Shown here: positions 9,034 to 20,232 of the stretch, in pieces
Layout: each line of letters begins with the position of its first letter
Numbering within the stretch: position 1 is the stretch's first letter
Assembly: GCA_001247695.2 (NCBI GenBank)
Contig: LGRX02003738.1
Location: 1 to 41,258, forward strand
Direction: 5' to 3'
Length of the DNA stretch: 41,258 bases
From: Cymbomonas tetramitiformis
Taxonomy: Eukaryota; Chlorophyta; Pyramimonadophyceae; Pyramimonadales; Pyramimonadaceae
Position numbers and translations under genes: made by a program
Notes under the pieces: generated by a model
The model's input: the letters and a program-made list of their open reading frames with translations, nothing else
What the model was told of the DNA's origin: nothing
Database searches by the model: none

Positions 9034-10773
9034 TTATTTCTGAATAACTGCAGCCTGAGCCTTACCCATAGCCATATATTGCTGGAACATCTGAATGAAG
9101 TATGGCTGCATGTCCTTGACTGGAGGAACTGGCTTGGTGTAAGGGTCTGCCAGGTTCCGAGCTGATGGGACTCTGGCACACCGAATCCAGTTCAATCTGA
9201 CAAAGTCACGGAGGACATGATATCTGATAATCACATGCTTCACCTTCTCGGAGAGGAGGTGATGCTCGACAATAGATCTGCATGCATCATTATCCAGCAG
9301 TAGAGGAATAGGTAGCTCCAGGCGGGGCTGAGCTGAGGCTGTACTGATATATTCTCTGTTTCTGTTGTTCTGGAACTTGAGGGGGGTGATTTCATCTGTA
9401 CTGAGTTCATCAGGAATTGTAGGAGAGTTTGGGCGGACTGAGGTCAGACCGTCTGCTGGCTTGTTTTGTTTGTCAAGCAGACGCCTGAGCACTGAGGTGG
9501 TCTGAAGAGAGGGCATGTCAAAGTGGATATCTGTGGCTGCTCTGTCAAGGTACTGAATAGCATGGTCAAGATCGGAATCAAGGGGCTGCTGGGAATCAAT
9601 ACGGTGAGTAATAGAACCAAATATCTCAGTGAGCATGAACATCAGTGACACCAACCGCTGTGCTGCTGTACTGGCTGCCACATACTCTGACCCTGTGGAG
9701 GAGACCTCAGTGATGGTCTGCCTCCCTGAATGCCACTGCAGTATCATACCAGCCAGGAATATCACGGAGCCAGAATAAGACCGGGCATCATTCTCTAAGT
9801 CCCTAGCCAGGTCAGCATCTGAATAACAGAACATGGTGATGACCTTGACCGGAGTCTCGGGGTAGTAAAATGCCAGAGAGTAATGAGCCGTGCTGTCCAT
9901 GTACTGCGCAATTCTGATCAGAGCCTTCATAGACTCCTCGGAAGGGCATGATACAAACTGAGCCAGATAGATTACGGGATAGTAGCAGTCAGGTCGTGAG
10001 CCACGGGCCAGCCATAGCAGTGAGCCGAGGATGGATCTGTAACTGGGGACAAGGGATAAGTCTGGATCTGCTGGTTTCTTGATGATGAGCTTCGGGTCCA
10101 TAGGTGTTCTGAAGGAATGAGCTGTGATGTTGTTGTTGGCCATTAAGTCCTTGATCTGTCTGGACTGGCAAAGGTAGATACCAGCCTGATCCTGCCTGAC
10201 CCGCATCTGGAGAACTGATGTGACCTCTCCGAGATGCTTAGCCAGAAACCTGGCTCTGAAAGCTGCCCAGAAGGCATCCTCAAGCTCTGTACTGGCGACC
10301 AGAATGAAGTCATCCACATAGACAACACACATGGCCTTAACCAAATCAGTGTAGATGAAATATATGCAGTCATCATGAGAGGACTGCCTGAATGTCACCT
10401 CGCCGAACATAAAGCTGAGCATGAAAACCTTAACCAGTCTCTGCCAGGAAGCACCAGCCACTTTAAGGCCGTACAGTGCATAGTGCAGTAAAGCACCACC
10501 GAACCCCTGATAGGTGTAACCAGCCGGAAATGATACCCATACTGGAACATCCAGCTTAGCATTCATAAAGGCCTGGGAGACATCGAAGTGACTCATCTTC
10601 AGACCGAAGATGCTGCCGAAGATGAAGGCCAGTCTGAAAGCATAAAGCTGAGGTGTGGTACAGGTGGTTTCCCACGGAAGGTAGCCGTATGTCTGCTTAC
10701 CATTGGCACACAGTCTGGTTTTGAAGATCTGCCGTGTGCCGGATGGTGCTGAGGGGTCTGGTTTGAAGGGTCT
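9034..10773 (-). pseudogene. pol: Copia reverse transcriptase - RNase H (3' part of the polyprotein)
   Basis: This is the in-frame continuation of the upstream Gag-Pol frame after the TAA at 10774-10776. The reverse transcriptase N-terminal part (IFKTRLCANG, then QLYAFRLAF) is followed by SHFDVSQAFMNAKLDVPVW, the catalytic YVDD (about 10309-10320), then the Copia connection (RSILGSLLWLARGSRPD). RNase H follows (YSDADLARD, SGSVIFLAG, SSTGSEYVAAS, DNDACRSI), ending with the usual Copia tail NLADPYTKPV. About 110 residues (roughly 9330-9640) sit between the GSEYVAAS motif and the DNDACRSI motif, longer than usual for Copia. The first ATG is at 10596, well inside the reverse transcriptase, so this is not a separate gene. 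Confidence 0.9.
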
Positions 10774-10776
10774 TTA
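10774..10776 (-). other. In-frame TAA in the Copia polyprotein
   Basis: The minus strand reads GTG-TTC-TAA-AGA-CCC with the same frame open on both sides, at the start of the reverse transcriptase domain (TTLFVF before, RPFKPD after). A single base change from AAA (Lys) would explain it. It is the only stop in about 2,600 codons. Confidence 0.9.
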
Positions 10777-13700
10777 GAACACAAAGAGAGTGGTCAGGCC
10801 TTTGGTACCCGAGGGAAGGTGTCCCGGGACCATTTTGTTGTCGGCGGCCAGACCAGCCACTTCGGCATCCATAGCCTCCTGCCACTGAACTGCTTCTGGG
10901 GTGGAAAGTGCCTGTTTGACACCGTGGACTGGTTTGAGCTGGGGTGCAGAAATATTCAACATGTGCACCACCAAGTCTCTGGGTCCTGATCTGATGAAAC
11001 TGTCAGCTGAGGTGTACTGCTGTGGAATGTACTCGGGGCGGACATCTCTGCTGGGATCATCGGAGAAGGGAAGGAAGGCGGCGGCATGAGTGGACGGAAA
11101 GCTGACCAGGGTAGCAGGAAGGTCCATATGCCAACCATAGGTAGACTCTGGAGTAGGCTCAAATATTACACCATAAGGTGTGCTGCTGCCTCTGTCGGTA
11201 GAGATGATGATAGCGCCATATGAAGGATGTCTGCGGCTCTCTCGGGCTCTGACAGCTGTCCAGATCGGATAGTGCTCATTGACCGAGACGGTCTTCCTAT
11301 AGTGTGCAACATACACCAGCAGGTGTCTGTAGTGTGTACCGTCGGGTGTGGACTTGACATAATGAACCACGTCAGTCCAGGTATTGTCCCTCGACGGAAC
11401 AGAGAGAAGCACACAGCCGTAAGACTGTCGGTCGGAAGTGCAGTAGTATGAGCTGATCTCAATGATCTGGGCATAGGTACAGTCGAGTGTCTCTGAGAAG
11501 GGAGATGGCCTGATAAAGGTAGCATCAGCCTCTCTGTCAGCTGCCATAGTGTCTGGGAATGCTGACATGGATCTGCCCAGGTGCTCATAGGTAGGTATCC
11601 AGTGTGGCTTACCCACAAGATGCACTGTGCCGTCGGAGGTGTCTAGGATCTTGTAGGCATTAGAGCCCATAGAGATACCAACCATGCGGCCTGCCCATGA
11701 TCTGTTCTGAAGTTTTGATGAAATGCCTGGCTGTCTGCTGTTCCTCTGCTGACTGTCCATAACCACATAGCAGTGTGCACCAAATGCACGGAGACGACGG
11801 TACTGAAAGTGATGACCTGTCATAGTGTGGATAGGGGTAGTCACCACTTCCTTGTGTGGTGTAATGGACCACAACAAGGCACCATGCTTAGCCGCAAGCG
11901 GCCAGTAGCTGAGGTCAAGTCCAGAAGCTGTGAGGATGGATCGGATCATACGGGACAGGATGCCAGTGACATTCTCCGCATAAGGATTGTCCGTATGGAC
12001 TGTGGGAGAAGAGGTCTGGTGGACAATGCCGTGCTGCTGGTAAGCTGCCCGGCATTTGGCATCTGCCATCTCAGGTGCACAATCAGTCCTCAGCACCATC
12101 TCAGTGTCTGAGACTGTAGAGGTGGACAGGAATAGCTCATCAATGCCGTAGGAGAGTGATCTGGTATAGGCAATGAATCTCAGAAGACACACATAGTAGT
12201 CTGCCTTAGAGGCAACGGTGAACACAAATAGGTATCTGGTGGAGATGTCAATGAAGTGGATACGGTATCTGTGCCCATTATAGCCACTGGGTGAGATGGG
12301 GCCTGTCATGTATGAGGCCCATTTCCGGGCTGGCTGCTGCTGACTGGTACGGAGGCGGTCTCTGCTCGGGGCTGATTTTTGTTTGAGGCCCGTCGTAGCA
12401 CAGACTGCACACCACTGAGAGCAGGTGGTAAGTGAAGCAAGAGCTGCTCTGGAACACTGTGGTCTGCCCAAGTCTACCCCTGGCATGTCATAGAGACGGA
12501 GGATACGGGTCATCGAGGCATGCCCGAGAGCATCATGCAGCTCAAGGGGAGGACTGACCCTGATCGGGGTGTGGCGGTCTCGGTAGAGGATGCAGATGGG
12601 AAAGGGTGTGCCATCGATGAAGACCCGACCAGGTCCACCGTCAGAACCAGCTGGGGTGAGAGGGTGTGTGGAGGTGTAGGTGTGTCGCTCAAGGTAGCTG
12701 AATAACCCCGTAGTACCAGTAGGCCAGATGTGTAATACCTCCATAGTACAGGTCTTATGCCAGATCCTGTGGGATGGCATATAGGGAACTATCCAGAAAT
12801 ATACAGTATTATGAGGGTCCAGAGGAAAGTCAGCATTGCCCTTAGTGAAAAGGCGGTCCAGAATAGATATAGTGAATGGCGGATTAGCATAAAAGTAATA
12901 ACCAGTCAACTGGACGGAGAATATACTGTTCTGACTGTGATAGTGCTGAAGAGCAGGGTGATTGTTGCCCTCTCCGACTGGGAGAGAGTCGCCGAAGCAA
13001 GAGACATCAAAGGCTGGTTCCCCCAGCTTGGCCGTAGCCGTAGGAGAACCATGAGTAGTAGCCCAGGTACTGTACTGACTGTTGGACCACATCCAGTCGG
13101 ATGGGTCCCCTGATCTGTGCCTCTTCTTATTGCCTTGAAAGGACTGAAAACTGACATCTGCTGACTCTGGCTCTGCCCAAAGATAGTCTGTGCCGTCATC
13201 AATGATAGAGTATATCCGGCCAGAGTCAAGATGGGTATATGTCATACTGATGAAGTCAGGTGATGAGAAACCCTCCCGGAGCATAACTCGAGTTGACAGG
13301 AGGGTTTTGGCGCCGTGTTTGAAATGGCAGCCAGGAATGCTATACTCATCAATGTCACCAGTCAGTATGTCTCTGCCGATCAGTCTCAGTGTGCCGGTGC
13401 CGTCAGTCCGTGAAGCGGGTCCAGTCATGACTGTACTGAATGATATGGTCCTGCTGGTATCAAGGTCAGTGATCCTGTGTCTGGACCCGGTGATATTGCC
13501 GGTTGCACCGGAGTCACAGACAATGCCATCAGTGTCAGAGCCGGTGATAGAGTAAAGATGTATCATGGGGTCCTGAGAGAAGATGACTGAAGGGGGTGCA
13601 CAGAATAGTCCGAACCAGGTACACATCTCCAGGGCTGTGTCGCCAACATACTGCATGGCGCCGTAGAGCGGGGTCTGAGTCACAGGACTGCAGACAGCGG

Positions 13701-16700
13701 AGATCGGTGACAGGTGGTGACCAGCCTCAAAGTGAGCCTCGACGAGGAACTCCTCATAGACACTCTGGTAGAGACATGTCAGGACTATGCCAAGGAAGGC
13801 TGTCAGGAGCAGAGCTGATACTGCTCTGTACCTCTGGCGCCGCTTCTCAAGCGCCTGAAGGAGACAGATCTGGGCTGAGCTGTCTGGTGGGGAACCGTCG
13901 GAGCCACGAGGAGAACCGTAGTGGCGGTGCTGACCAGAGTCATACTGCCAATACCAGTCGGAACCAGAGGAATATCCAGAACCATCACCAGATGAATACC
14001 CAGAACCATCACCAGAGGAATACCCAGAACCATCACCAGAGGAACACTGCCGGATGGCAGACCAATCAGGAGTGATACCAATGCCACCATCAGGTAAGCC
14101 ACCATCTGATAAACCACCATCCCCAGACCAAACTGACTGGACTGACTGGACTGATTGACTGTACTGACTGACTGCAGTACTGCTTTTCCCACCTCCCATC
14201 TCCCCCCCCGGTTGACACAATGTCAATCCGTACCACACTCCCTGAACAGGTGCTGCGGCTGAGAGGGCCTCCGCCGAAGCACTTGCCAGGAAGCAAGTGA
14301 ACAAGGCAAAGGACATGAATGCACACCGGAAGATAGAGACACCACCTCTACCGACACGCCGTGGCGGTGGAGGTGGTGCCTGTGTGTCAGACATGTGCGT
14401 GTCATCAGTCAGGTCAAGGGACTCATGGACCGGAGCGGGGACAGGAGGACACTGCTGAAGGAAAGAGGGGAAGAGACTCCCTTCTGTAGGGCGACCTCCA
14501 AGATTGATTGAGTTAAAGTTTGGGGCCGTGTCAGTGCCCCCAGTGTGCACCCGGTGCTCACTGGCTGGTGGGGACACCGACACGGCAGAGCCTGCATCAG
14601 ACAGCAACAAGTCAGGAGGGCCAGGTGGCGGGGGCGTCACCAGAGGGGCTACACCCCTAGCTCCTAGTGAACTCTTTGATGGCAAAATGTTACCGTGGCA
14701 AACGGTAGGGGACCTGTAGTCCTCCTCCCACACCCGCTCCCAGTGAACCTGCTCCAGGGATTTCCCTGGAGCAGACAGGGGGGAAGCAGGCGGGGGCACC
14801 GCACTGCTCCGTGACCCCTCCCTCAACAAAGATGCACTGTGAGTGTGGTGTGGGGAAGAGTGCTCGGTGGGTGCCGGTGCCGTGTGCATGTCACTGTCCT
14901 CACTGTCACCCTGCACCACCGTCATTCCTGCAAACAGAGAACAAGTCTCTGTGAGTGCAGGGACGGTGTGCGTGTGGTGGACGGGCGAGGGTAGTGACTC
15001 ACACTGTGCTGCAAACAGCCTAGCAGACACCACCGACGAGTCTGCTCGGTCCTGCGGAGCATGATCCACAAGAGCTGACCCGTGCGGTGTCTGCTGTGTC
15101 TGTCCGGAGTGATACTCTCTGCAACAGGCGAGCACCACCGCAGCCGTGGACTGTGGTGAGTGCTGTGACACCTCGAGAGGTGCATCATGCTGTGCAGGGA
15201 CAGGTGCAGAAGCAGGGATGTCAGGCAGCAAGTAGGGGGGAGTGGGAAAGGGGTCACAAGCCTTCTGTTCTGTGCCGGTCCGGAACATCCCGAAGTGCAC
15301 TCTTCCGAGTGACAGCGAGACCTTCTCGGACTGTGCACAGAACTTTTGGAATTTGGCCTCCGCATGTTCCTGAAGACGGTCCCACTCCTGTTGTTGAGCC
15401 TCGGAGAGGCCGTCCCAGTCCCCATCGTCGTCAGACTCATCGGAGTTCCCGTGCTCCTGACTAGCGGAGTGAGAACTCTCCTCACTCTCACTGTCAGAGC
15501 ACGAGTCCTCCTGGTACCCGACAACTGCTGGGGTGCCGTGCAGCAGACAGAAAGACTCTAGTGCCTGTTCAGACTCCTCGTAGGCAGTCTGAAACTGGGC
15601 GGCTAGGATCTCCGTCCGAGCATGCTCCGCAAGCAGCTTCGGGTCGAGATGAAAAGCATGAGCCGACATCAGCTTCGGGCAGTCGGCAGCCCTGTGTCCC
15701 TTTGACCCACAGGTCCAGCATTCCCCTCGGAACTGCTGGGTCTGCCGATCAAAGACGACACGAGACTTGCCCTTGCCCTTGCCTTTGCCGGTTTTCTGCT
15801 TCCCCTTACCGCCTGTCTTACCACCCTTACGGGGAAAGACTCCTGCACGGTAACCAGAGCCAAATCCCTTAAAAGGGTTAGTACGACGGGGCGGAATGTA
15901 AGGACGGGGAGGGGTACGGTCAGAGACTCCCCTGCGGCCATGTGCACCACGGCTTCCGCCGTGATGCGAACCTGCATCATTGTAGAAAGCCGCTGTTAGT
16001 GGAGACTTGAGCTTCGTCCCCGCATTCCTGTGTACTGCCCGTGTCTCACGGAAGCAGGTCAACAAGGAAAGCGAAGAGTCAGCATCGAGCTTCTCCTCTG
16101 TGTAGGAATCATGCACCGCCTTGTAAAAGACGGGACAGATCCTACGGAGAAATAATGCGATCCGTGCCTTCTCCGAGATGGTCACGGTGCACCCAGGACC
16201 CAAGTCGGACTCAACGGTGTCCAGAGAAGTCTGGAACACGTCGATGTAATCCGCTGGGTCCTGGCCAGCTCTCAAGTCAACTCTGTCACCAGCGAATAGG
16301 AAGTCCGCAGCACTGAACTCCTCGTGATCAGGCACTACGTGCCTCACGAGATGTACAAGCGCGATCTTCCCATCCCCTGGGAAGAGTCTGTCAGCCTTAC
16401 GCAGGACACGCAACGCGTCTCCTGCGCAAAGTGACTGAAGCAATTCCAACAGCAGGAGGTTCGCCTTTTTCGGAACCTCCAAACCGTGGTTTTGCAAATC
16501 GAACATCAACGCCATCTTAGGGTGAACGAGCGTGAGTCTGGAATCGAGTTGCTCGACAAGGATGTCCAAAAGCAAACGAGAATTCTTCTCGCTGCTAGTG
16601 AATTTCCATGTCTTCGCAGACTCTCCAGGCTCGACGCACTTCCCCTTGATGACGCTGAGCAGAGCATCAAATTCCGCGGGCTTGCGTAACAACTCCCATG

Positions 16701-16863
16701 CGAGGTTGTTGCAAACTGACAAATCTGACGTGTCCGGAGCATCCGCTGGAGTTGGTGTGCCGTTCAGAGCTCCGAATTTAAGTTGCCGTTTTCTTGCCCC
16801 TGGTGGGTGCGTCAGCAAGCGTCGCGGCAGAACTGGCGGTGTAGCGAACGGAGTAGAGGACAT
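10777..16863 (-). pseudogene. gag-pol: Copia Gag - membrane region - protease - integrase (5' part of the polyprotein)
   Basis: The start is taken at the ATG at 16863 (MSSTPFATPP, context AAAATGTCC), not the upstream ATG at 16908. Residues 1-370 are Gag-like, followed by a basic KGKGKGKS tract. A zinc knuckle CWTCGSKGHRAADC (C-x2-C-x4-H-x4-C) lies at about 382-395. Acidic and proline-rich sequence follows. A hydrophobic segment at about 845-870 (FALFTCFLASASAEA), a (SGDGSGYS)-type repeat at about 938-970 and a second hydrophobic segment at about 1011-1035 (ALLLTAFLGIVLTCLYQSV) precede the aspartic protease motif CDSGATG (about 1116-1122). The integrase has an HHCC-type domain (HDALGH, CAVC) and D, D, E with exactly 35 residues between the second D (RTDCAPEM) and E (PYAEN). 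The frame ends at the TAA at 10774. Confidence 0.9.
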
Positions 16864-17283
16864 TTTGAAATCTAAAAGAAATAACAACAAGCAAGACAAC
16901 ACTAGCAATCCCTAGCAGGATAATAATCAAGCAAGCAATCAAATTTCACAACAGGAGCACCAAGAGGGTGCCAAAAAGGGAAGGGGGAAGAAAGCCTGTG
17001 ATGCAAAACAACACAGTCAGCAGTTAGCGGTGATGTCGTGGAGGAGCTCTTCGTTCAGTCCCGCGATTTTAGAAGTACTCGCGCGAGATTGTCAGGGTCC
17101 CTACGGTTGATCAGGCCGTCCCAGGATTTTCCTAACTAATTTAAACGCTGAAACGGAACGCACGATTCCTCTCACTCACCACTACTTGCCTACTTTACTT
17201 CCATGATCCCTTGATGGCGCGCCCTCTTGGCGCTTCCCTAAGCGTTTAGCCGACCATAATCGGCTCCTAGCCTTAGGCCGGTG
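16864..17283 (-). other. Copia 5' leader
   Basis: Untranslated leader between the PBS and the Gag start. A pyrimidine run ending TTTTAG lies just before the start codon and could be a splice acceptor, but no donor was established. No other feature seen. Confidence 0.6.
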
Positions 17284-17292
17284 GTGGGGCCA
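17284..17292 (-). promoter_or_regulatory. Copia primer-binding site
   Basis: The element strand reads TGGCCCCAC four bases inside the 5' LTR, complementary to a tRNA 3' end GTGGGGCCA. The same 15-bp string GTGGGGCCAAACCTG recurs at the LTR edge of the second element (30486-30500), which supports the call. The tRNA was not identified. Confidence 0.7.
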
Positions 17293-17296
17293 AACC

Positions 17297-17627
17297 TGCG
17301 AGAAGACCCAGTCAGTCAAGACAGGTCAAACAGGAAGCACTGCAACGCTCAGGGTTTCGCACTCAGAATCTCTCTCTCAACATACAGAAGATATAATATA
17401 TAGTTCTAGTATGCTGAGTGTGATGCGAAATGAGCTAGTGTGTGCTCTGTCTCATGTGACAACCGAACTCGATCAGAGGAGGTGACAATCAGGTCAGCGA
17501 GGTAGTCAGAGGTGTCGAGCCGTATCGGTGATGACAGCGGTCACGTCGGTCGGTGATGACAGCGGTCACGACGGGTCGGTGATGACAACTCTGATGACTG
17601 AGCTCGGACTGAATGTCAACTCCAGCA
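17297..17627 (-). repeat. Copia 5' LTR
   Basis: Same 331-bp sequence as 8008-8338. As the 5' LTR it would carry the promoter for the genomic RNA, and its inner edge at 17297 lies 4 nt from the putative primer-binding site. Confidence 0.95.
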
Positions 17628-17632
17628 CCTTG
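17628..17632. repeat. Target-site duplication CCTTG (right copy)
   Basis: Directly follows the LTR end and matches 8003-8007. Confidence 0.9.
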
Positions 17633-18545
17633 TCGTAATTTATTCACTGACGATATGCTGTTAACTGCGAATCGCGCCGATGATCGCGCTGATGTTATTA
17701 TTGCACACTCCGCCGTTCGCTGACGATATTGCAGCGAATGTTGTCGTATGCGTGACGATATTCGGAATATGTGTATGTGCGAGCTCTGTCGCTCCGTATA
17801 CAAATTTATATACAATATATATCAAGTATGTCTGCTGCACACACTTGTGTTCTCGTCCTTCGCCTGCACGAAGATATACCAATCTCAGGGTCCTATACGG
17901 ACTGATATGAGACGCGGCTGCTATTGAATTGTAGTAAGCACGCGCAAGTATGTAGTGGGGTATGAGTGCAGCAGTTCTGTGACCAGAATGCTTGCTCGAG
18001 CCCGATGCTCCTCATATTACCTCAATGCCCTCACGCGTCATACGCGTTACCACCACCGGGTTGTGAACCCGAGGGCATTGGGTGAACTACCCGCATCGGC
18101 TGGTCGATAAAGCCATTGATGCTCGCATGCTGTTCATTTCATGCTTGAAGCGAAGACGCGTCTTCTCAGAACACTTCGGTTCTTCAAGATTTGTCTTGCT
18201 TCGCCATCTCGATGCCAATACCTGGCCTCTCGATGACAGATGTCACTCACCTTAAGTGGATGACGGAAATTATGACTGTACATGTCATAGTCGACCGTAC
18301 TGACAATACTCGACGACTGTATGTCATTATGCCATATGACATGACATGACATAGTGTGACATGTATGATAGGTATGACCGGTACAGTAATCACTCAGTAA
18401 TAAGAAAACCCGCCAATAAGAAAGTAGCCAACTTTTTTGATTTCTTCACAATATTTAACACATAACACTCCATATTTAAGATCTCCATATAAATAAGAAA
18501 TTTGCTAGTCTGACCGAAATTTCCTGTTTTCTTAAAATCGAGTGT
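17633..18545. other. Non-coding sequence
   Basis: Continues the 7576-8002 locus. It holds a 10-bp inverted repeat CAATGCCCTC / GAGGGCATTG (about 18022-18080) and a TATGACATGACATGACAT microsatellite-like stretch (about 18265-18370). No gene recognised. Confidence 0.5.
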
Positions 18546-19640
18546 TTACTGTATGACATGTATGACACATATGTCATCGGTCATATCCTTGACATCCTCC
18601 TCCGTAACCAAGGCAATCTGATGGAGGGCATGAATGGCTTCTGATGTTGACTTAACCAATGCATATGACTTAGCCTCACAGGCTATGAGCTGAAGGAAGA
18701 GGCTCGCTGTAAGTGGAGTAGCCGGTACTGGTAATCTCGGGGGTACCCGTGCCGCACAGAAGGCGGTGTACCTGCGGATAATACCACTGTAGTTGCTGAC
18801 CCAAGTGGTGGGGGCACGGATAGCCACCATACCTGCCTTCATAGATTGAAGGAGGCTCTGCTCCAAAGGATCACGGGGGTTTACTTGGACCTGTCTCCAA
18901 AGCAGTGAGTCCAGAGCTCCGCCTGTCCCCCATCAACAAGAGCCGTCGATCCTCAGAGCCAACACCCGGAAGGCAGGGGGGCCAACGGCCACCTCATTGG
19001 CTCGGCCTGCCCCCGGCTTAAACAGTGGCTCAATGGAGTCTCTGGGGAGCTCCACCCAGTCAACCACAAAGGAGACAAAGTGGACCACCCGTGCCGGCCG
19101 GTCCACCAGGGGCATATAATTGTAGCCCGTGCGCCGTGCTAGATCAGGCACCTCAACAGCTGCCCCACAAGCCCGAACGGGGGATCACACCAATTGTTCT
19201 CCTGGTACCAGTCTTTGGAAGCAAAGCAATCGACACCTTCACAGCCGGGGCACCACCACCTGCTGATAAACCGAGGCAGCAAGTGGTTCCTGTCTGTCGC
19301 AAAACGGTCAACCGTGTGCTCACCCCACATCCCATCTAGCCACCTGAACCAATACTCCGACAACATCCAACACAATCATTTGAGTCATAGATACCAACCA
19401 GGAAGTCCGCATACTCATTCAAGTCTCTGGGGATCCAAGTGACCTGAAGCTTCACCTTATGAGCAATACACCACCAAAAGATCTCAACGGACAATCTGTG
19501 TAACTGAGACTTGGCACGACAACCTTTGCAGAGGATTCTCTAAGCTGCCTGAGAGTCTGTGTGCAGCCGAACCGCTGTGCCGTGAATGAAGTGCGCCAAA
19601 GACTGCAGAGTACGCGATATCACAACGAAATTCACCGGCC
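18546..19640 (-). pseudogene. Decayed DIRS-like (tyrosine recombinase) retrotransposon remnant
   Basis: Translating the minus strand from 19640 down gives an RNase H-like block (RLHTDSQAA, stop, RILCKGC, WIPRDLNEYADFL). Next comes the conserved post-RNase H segment WGEHTVDRFATDRNHLLPRF and VDCFASKDWYQENNW / PPFGLVGQLL (about 19150-19330). After stops and frameshifts there is a recombinase N-terminal-like block (TTWVSNYSGIIRRYTAFC, AKSYALVKSTSEAIHALHQ; 18560-18800). This order is that of DIRS-type elements. The catalytic part of the recombinase (R, H-x-x-R, Y) is missing and the terminal repeats were not found. The family call rests on motif recognition only. Confidence 0.65.
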
Positions 19641-19689
19641 GTGTTGCCGGAGATCGTGGGTGCGGCATGCCCGAGGCCATGAGTGATAT

Positions 19690-20036
19690 TCGATGACTGC
19701 TCGATGATCCTCAATGACCGCTCGGTAGGGTTCGATAACCTCTCGATAATATTCGATGATCGCTCGATAATATTCGATGACCACCCGATGATATTCGATG
19801 ACCACTCGATACCATTCGATGATCGCTCGATGAGATTCGACGACCGCTCGGTAGGGTTCGATAACCTCTCGATGATATTCGATGACCGCTCGGTAGGGTT
19901 CGATAACCTCTCGATGATATTCGATGACCACTCGATGCGATTCGATGACCACTCGATGATATTCGATGACCACTCGGATGGTCGATGCTCGATTCGATGG
20001 CCGCTCGATGAGATTCGATGCGACCACTTGATATGA
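19690..20036. repeat. Tandem repeat, 21-bp unit
   Basis: About 16 imperfect copies of ATTCGATGACCACTCGATGAT-type units, with a variant GACCGCTCGGTAGGGTTCGATAACCTCTC forming a higher-order repeat (about 19720-19750, 19845-19880, 19885-19920). The period is a multiple of three, so long frames are open on both strands; these are not genes. Confidence 0.9.
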
Positions 20037-20155
20037 TGACATGGTGATATGATATGATGATATGATGATATAATGACATGATGACATAATAGCATGATGA
20101 CATATTGGCAGGATGACATGATGTCATACTGTCATGATGTCATGATGTTTATGTA
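20037..20155. repeat. ATGAT/ATGAC microsatellite
   Basis: Runs of TGATATGATGATATGATG followed by ATGACATGATGACAT-type repeats, directly adjoining the 21-bp array. Confidence 0.85.
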
Positions 20156-20232
20156 TGATCATCGCAGCGAACATTCCAAGAGTGTCACGCGACTGCATGT
20201 TGAGACACTAATCACAATTAACAAATAGGGGA

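Larger units (their letters stand above)
8008..17627 (-). mobile_element. Full-length Ty1/Copia retrotransposon with intact LTRs and target-site duplication
   Basis: Two 331-bp LTRs (8008-8338 and 17297-17627), identical by eye, bound 9620 bp and are flanked by CCTTG at 8003-8007 and 17628-17632. The element reads on the minus strand: 5' LTR, PBS (17284-17292), Gag with zinc knuckle, a hydrophobic/membrane-like region, protease, integrase, reverse transcriptase, RNase H, then the 3' LTR. Integrase before reverse transcriptase is the Copia order. Identical LTRs and a perfect duplication imply a recent insertion. The only lesion seen in the polyprotein is one in-frame TAA (10774-10776), so this copy is probably non-autonomous in cis unless the stop is read through. 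Confidence 0.95.

Noticed and set aside
2744..10776. Alternative genetic code with TAA/TAG read as glutamine (as in some ulvophyte algae)
   Set aside because: Only one TAG and one TAA occur inside several thousand otherwise open codons of two elements, and CAA/CAG are used freely. Isolated nonsense mutations are simpler.
19690..20036. CRISPR-like array
   Set aside because: The repeats are contiguous with no unique spacers, and the genome is eukaryotic.
19484..20127. Ile/Ser/Arg/Asn-rich frames on both strands
   Set aside because: Products of the 21-bp array and the adjoining microsatellite.
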